Shown: piece by piece, positions 61,122 to 64,000 of the stretch
Position numbering within the stretch: position 1 is the stretch's first letter
Layout of the letters: each line of letters begins with the position of its first letter
Source: Chersky-840 sp963811775
GTDB taxonomy: Bacteria; Actinomycetota; Acidimicrobiia; Acidimicrobiales; UBA8190
NCBI GenBank assembly: GCA_963811775.1
Contig: CAWESO010000019.1
Span: 288,136-352,135 of the forward strand
DNA: 64,000 bases
Direction: 5' to 3'
Notes under the pieces: model-generated
Told to the model about the DNA's origin: nothing
The model's input: the letters and a program-made list of their open reading frames with translations, nothing else
The model's database searches: none
Program-made: the position numbers and the translations under genes

Positions 61122-62132
61122 TCAGGAGACGCGGAAACCGGCCAGCAGCTCTTGGATGGCGGAGTGCTCCATGCGGTAGGGGGCGTAGAAGCTCACCCGT
61201 GTGACCATGTCCCCGTAGCGCTCGACCACCTTGGCCGGGACCTCGCCGATCTCCCCGGTGACGGCGAAGGCGTCGAGCATGTCGTCGGGGATGAGGTTCG
61301 CCATCTGCACCCACTCACCGCGCTTGGACAAGGTGTTGAGCTCGCGGAACAGGTCCCCCCAGCCGTGCAGGTCGAGGACGGGCCGGTACGCCGGCGTCGA
61401 GGCGTAGAAGGCCAACTGGGCCTTGACGGCCTGCGTGGCGGCCTGCATCTCGGCCTCGTTGGTACCGGTGACCATCATGGCGGGGTACGAGATCTCGTAG
61501 TCGGCCCGGGTCCGCCCCGAGCGGGCCAGGCCGCGCTCGAGAGCGGGGATCGTCACCTCTCGCATGTAGCGGGCCGTGGTGAAGCCGTGCGCCAGCAGCC
61601 CGTCGGCAACCTCGCCCGCCACCTCGGTCATGAGCTGTCCCACCGCGGCGAGGAAGACCTTGGGCGTGCCGTACGGATTGGGCCCCGGGTTGAAGAACGG
61701 GGTCATCAACGTGTGCGTGTAGAAGTCGCCCCGGAAGGCGAGCTTGGTGCCGTCGTGCCACGCGGCCCAGATGGCGCGCATGGCCGCGATGAACTCCCGC
61801 ATGCGGGGGGCGGGATGCGACCACGGCATCGAGTAGCGCTTTTCGATGTGCGGCTTGATCTGTGACCCTAGGCCGAGCATGAACCGGCCCTTCGAGAAAC
61901 CCTGCAGGTCGTTGGCCAACACGGCCGTGCTCATGGGATTGCGGGCGAAGGCCACCGCGATCCCGGTGCCGAGCTCGATGCGCTCGGTGTGCTCGGCCGC
62001 GAGCAGGAGGGGGAGGAACGGGTCGTGCCCCGTCTCCGCGCACCAAAGGCCGTCGAATCCGTCGCTCTCGGCCCGCTGGGCCGTGGAGACCGCATCGCCC
62101 GGATCGAACCCAATACCACCGTCGACTTGCAT
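61122..62132 (-). CDS. LLM-class F420-dependent oxidoreductase
   Basis: 336 residues. Luciferase-like monooxygenase TIM barrel; actinobacterial members mostly use coenzyme F420. 'AESDGFDGLWCAETGHDPFLPL', 'IELGTGIAVAFARNPM', 'GFSKGRFMLGLGSQI' and 'TPKVFLAAVGQLMTEVAGEVADG' as separate segments match the TIGR03617-like group. The start ATG 62132 is clear of the divergent gene at 62248. Substrate unknown. Confidence 0.87.
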   Translation of the reverse strand: MQVDGGIGFDPGDAVSTAQRAESDGFDGLWCAETGHDPFLPLLLAAEHTERIELGTGIAVAFARNPMSTAVLANDLQGFSKGRFMLGLGSQIKPHIEKRYSMPWSHPAPRMREFIAAMRAIWAAWHDGTKLAFRGDFYTHTLMTPFFNPGPNPYGTPKVFLAAVGQLMTEVAGEVADGLLAHGFTTARYMREVTIPALERGLARSGRTRADYEISYPAMMVTGTNEAEMQAATQAVKAQLAFYASTPAYRPVLDLHGWGDLFRELNTLSKRGEWVQMANLIPDDMLDAFAVTGEIGEVPAKVVERYGDMVTRVSFYAPYRMEHSAIQELLAGFRVS

Positions 62133-62247
62133 CCGCGCACCATATCCGAAGCCCGTCCCTCCATCGCGGGGTCGGCGGCCGGCCATCTCGCTGGGCCGAG
62201 GCCGAAAACCGTTGCAGTTCGGGCCCGATGTGACCGACAATTGGCAG

Positions 62248-62774
62248 ATGGGCCACGACGGGTCCTCGTTCGAGGACGAGCACGAGGGCTCCGGCCGCGA
62301 GCCCGTGTCGGGCGCCGCCGGCCACGACCGTCCTGGCGTGGGAGGACACGCGGCAAGGCCCGCGGGCGACGATGCGGGTCTCGTCCTGCGCGAGCCCTAC
62401 CTGCGGCGGGTCCTGGACGGGTTCGAAGCCGGCCTGCTCGAGCCCTACGACTACACCCGGCGTGTGCTCGCCATCAACGCCACCGCGTCGACGCTCGAGA
62501 TGGAAGCGATCGTCCAACAGCCGCCCGAGGGCTCGGGGAACGCGGGGTCGGCGCGTCCGCGTGGGCTCGATCCCGTCGACCTCGTGCTCCTCCGCTCACG
62601 GCCGACATCGGGGGCTCGCAGCCCCCCACGCGGTATGTGACGTTGGCGGTGGTCTTCGTGATGTTCGCCGTGCTCATCGGCGTCGGCATGTGGTTGGCGT
62701 CGCACGTCCACGACGCCGCACTGGTGCGCCTCAGCGTCGGTCCGGGACTCGGCGGCCTCGCCGCGCCCTGGTGA
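62248..62774 (+). CDS. small membrane protein, frameshifted
   Basis: Polar N-terminal ~110 residues with 'LREPYLRRVLDGFEAGLLEPYDYTRRVL', then one membrane helix 'VTLAVVFVMFAVLIGVGMWLA'. The frame breaks near 62592 where CTCCTCCGCTC probably should read CTCCTCCCGCTC; with one more C the protein is 175 residues and ends 'GPGLGGLAAPW'. Unrepaired, it stops at 62640 before the membrane helix. Family not recognised. It lies 80 bases before the FKBP lipoprotein gene. Confidence 0.65.
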
Positions 62775-62854
62775 GGACCAAGAGTCGTGACGGCCGGGTC
62801 GCGACCCACGGCCTGCGGCCTGGGCGTGGCGCGCATGGTGGCTAAGGTGCCCGC

Positions 62855-63411
62855 ATGCGTCGCTTCGGGGCCCTCGTCGTAGTCCTGGCCGGTCTGGTGC
62901 TCGGCGCGTGCGGGTCGAGCACGTCGCCTCCGGCGTCTACCGGGGCCAAGAGCCCGACGGCGTCGGGGAAACCCGGGGCCTCGGCGCCCACGACACCGTC
63001 CATCCCGGCCGCCAACCCGCCGACGGTGGCGGCACCGACCGACGTCAAGACCGAGCCCGTCATCGGGCCGGGCACGACCCCTCCCCCCACCAGTCTCGAG
63101 ACGAAGGATCTCGTCGTCGGCACCGGCAAGACCGCGGTGGCCTCCGACACCGTGAGTGTGTATTACGTCGGGGTCGACTACACCAACGGCAAGATCTTCG
63201 ACGACTCGCCGTGGAAGAGCGGTGCGCCGGCACCTTTGGCCTCTCGCAGGTCGTGCCCGGCTTCGCCCAGGGCATCGTGGAAATGAAGGTGGGAGGACGG
63301 CGCGAGATCGTGATCCCACCGGCCCTGGGATACGGGGCCGACGGCTCTCCGCCGGCGGTGGGGCCCAACGAGACCCTGGTCTTCGTGGTGGACCTGAAGA
63401 CGGTCTCCTGA
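62855..63411 (+). CDS. FKBP-type peptidyl-prolyl isomerase lipoprotein, frameshifted
   Basis: Signal with lipobox 'LAGLVLGACGSS', then a Ser/Pro/Thr-rich linker (~22-85) and an FKBP domain: 'DTVSVYYVGVDYTNGKIFDDSPW', then 'FGLSQVVPGFAQGIVEMKVGG', 'IPPALGYGADGSP' and 'ETLVFVVDL' as separate parts. It speeds Xaa-Pro isomerisation of exported proteins. The frame breaks at ~63230: GCCGGCACC probably should be GCCGGCCACC, giving SGAPATFGL, the usual family pattern, and 185 residues. Unrepaired, it stops at 63286 in mid-domain. Confidence 0.87.
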
Positions 63412-63430
63412 CCCAGCCGTCCCCCGCGGC

Positions 63431-63450
63431 GGGACCGACGCCCCGGTCCC
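63431..63450. terminator. hairpin between convergent genes
   Basis: GGGACCG (63431-63437) and CGGTCCC (63444-63450) form a 7-bp stem with a six-base loop, between the FKBP gene and the end of the PAC2 gene. Confidence 0.45.
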
Positions 63451-63460
63451 TGCCACGGGC

Positions 63461-64000
63461 TCAGGGCTCGTCGGGCGTGTCGCCGTCGCTGCTCTCGTCG
63501 CGGAGGTAGCGCTCGAGCTCGGCCGCCAGCTCGTCGCCTGTCGGCAGCGTCCCGACGTCCAAGGGGTTGCCCTCCGCCACGTCCACACTGCGCTCGAGCT
63601 GACGCACCATCGACGTGTGCTCGGCGCTCTTGGCGATCAGGTCGTCGACCTGCTGGAGCGACGCGTCGGCCGCCTTGTGGAGCTCGGACGAGTCCAGCGA
63701 CAGGTCGCCGACGGTGGCGAGGCCGTCGAGCAGCGCGGCGCTGGCCGAGGGAAGGCCATGCCCGACACGTAGTGCGGCACCCGGGCCCACAGGCCCACGG
63801 TCGGTATGCCGGCTTCCCCGAAGGCGATCTCAGCGCGCCCCAGATCCCCGAGGGCACGTCGATCTCCCCCTGGACGATGCCCATGCTTGCCACGAGGTCG
63901 GCCGACTCCCGCGGGGCCGTCGCCGCCAGGCGGACGGGCCGGGTGTGCGGGGCGGGGGCGGGGAAGGCACCCAGTCCGACGGCCAGGCGGACGCCGAGCT
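63461..64000 (-). CDS. PAC2-family protein, C-terminal part, two frameshifts
   Basis: The gene enters from beyond 64000; its N-terminus is outside the window. After repair the sequence reads '...VPSGIWGALEIAFGEAGIPTV', 'GLWARVPHYVSGMAFPSASAALLDGL' and a helical end '...ELERYLRDESS', the pattern of PAC2 (proteasome assembly chaperone-like) proteins of actinobacteria. One C is missing at 63830/63831 (GATCTCAG, expected GATCTCCAG) and one G at ~63749-63751 (GAGGGAA, expected GAGGGGAA). The role in proteasome-bearing actinobacteria is not established. Confidence 0.75.

Noticed and set aside
62248..62640. Soluble 130-residue protein ending at 62640
   Set aside because: The Ser/Arg/Pro-rich tail is a frameshift product; a membrane helix continues in the next frame.

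Overview
The window is very GC-rich, densely coded DNA from an actinobacterium. The gene set points to Acidimicrobiia or a close relative, but this is inferred from content and no 16S rRNA is present. Supporting genes are an F420-type luciferase-like oxidoreductase, a PAC2-family protein, two cytochrome P450s (one with a small ferredoxin), a MpaB/DUF2236 protein, a maleylpyruvate-isomerase-type DinB-fold protein, a DUF2510-type protein and many GTG starts with GGAGG-like ribosome binding sites.

Layout. 0.2-6.0 kb: a hypothetical and a secreted protein, then a translationally coupled run of one small protein, three tandem-domain YbjQ-like proteins, a DinB-fold protein and an AlkA-like glycosylase. 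6.0-12.5 kb: GH13 glucosidase, SDR, a solitary TnpB, bioB and an acyl-CoA dehydrogenase. 12.6-19.0 kb: a signalling block with an MBL-fold hydrolase, a NarL-type regulator, a lone receiver and, on the other strand, an operon of receiver-adenylate cyclase, ABC ATPase and histidine kinase. 19.1-26.9 kb: redox and lipid genes (phytoene-desaturase-like enzyme, P450, crotonase, MpaB), a cNMP-binding protein and an IS110 element. 27.1-36.3 kb: two membrane GGDEF-EAL proteins flanking a two-gene operon (an AdoMet-decarboxylase-fold protein plus a LuxI/FeeM-like acyltransferase), then P450 plus ferredoxin. 36.4-54.0 kb: mostly secreted or surface proteins (CocE-like hydrolase, DUF4232-like protein, lipoprotein, glutamic peptidase, a highly repetitive surface protein, an ABC solute-binding protein coupled to a second GH13 enzyme, and a repeat-bearing membrane protein). 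54.1-58.4 kb: small VOC and ABM-like proteins, PilZ, PAS-LuxR, a second class III cyclase and tRNA-Ala. 58.6-64 kb: leuS, an F420-type enzyme, a membrane protein, an FKBP lipoprotein and a PAC2 protein cut by the window edge.

Three themes stand out. First, nucleotide second messengers: two class III cyclases, a cNMP-binding protein, two GGDEF-EAL proteins and a PilZ protein. Second, a possible small-molecule signal or lipo-amine operon at 29.5-30.7 kb with a perfect palindrome just upstream; this is my best candidate for an undescribed system. Third, two RNA-guided mobile elements (TnpB and IS110).

Caution. Six genes carry one or two single-base frameshifts, eight in all, including the essential leuS. 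They are densest after 58.6 kb and nearly all involve one C or G. This looks more like consensus indel error than gene decay, so the affected genes are annotated here as whole genes with the break positions stated.
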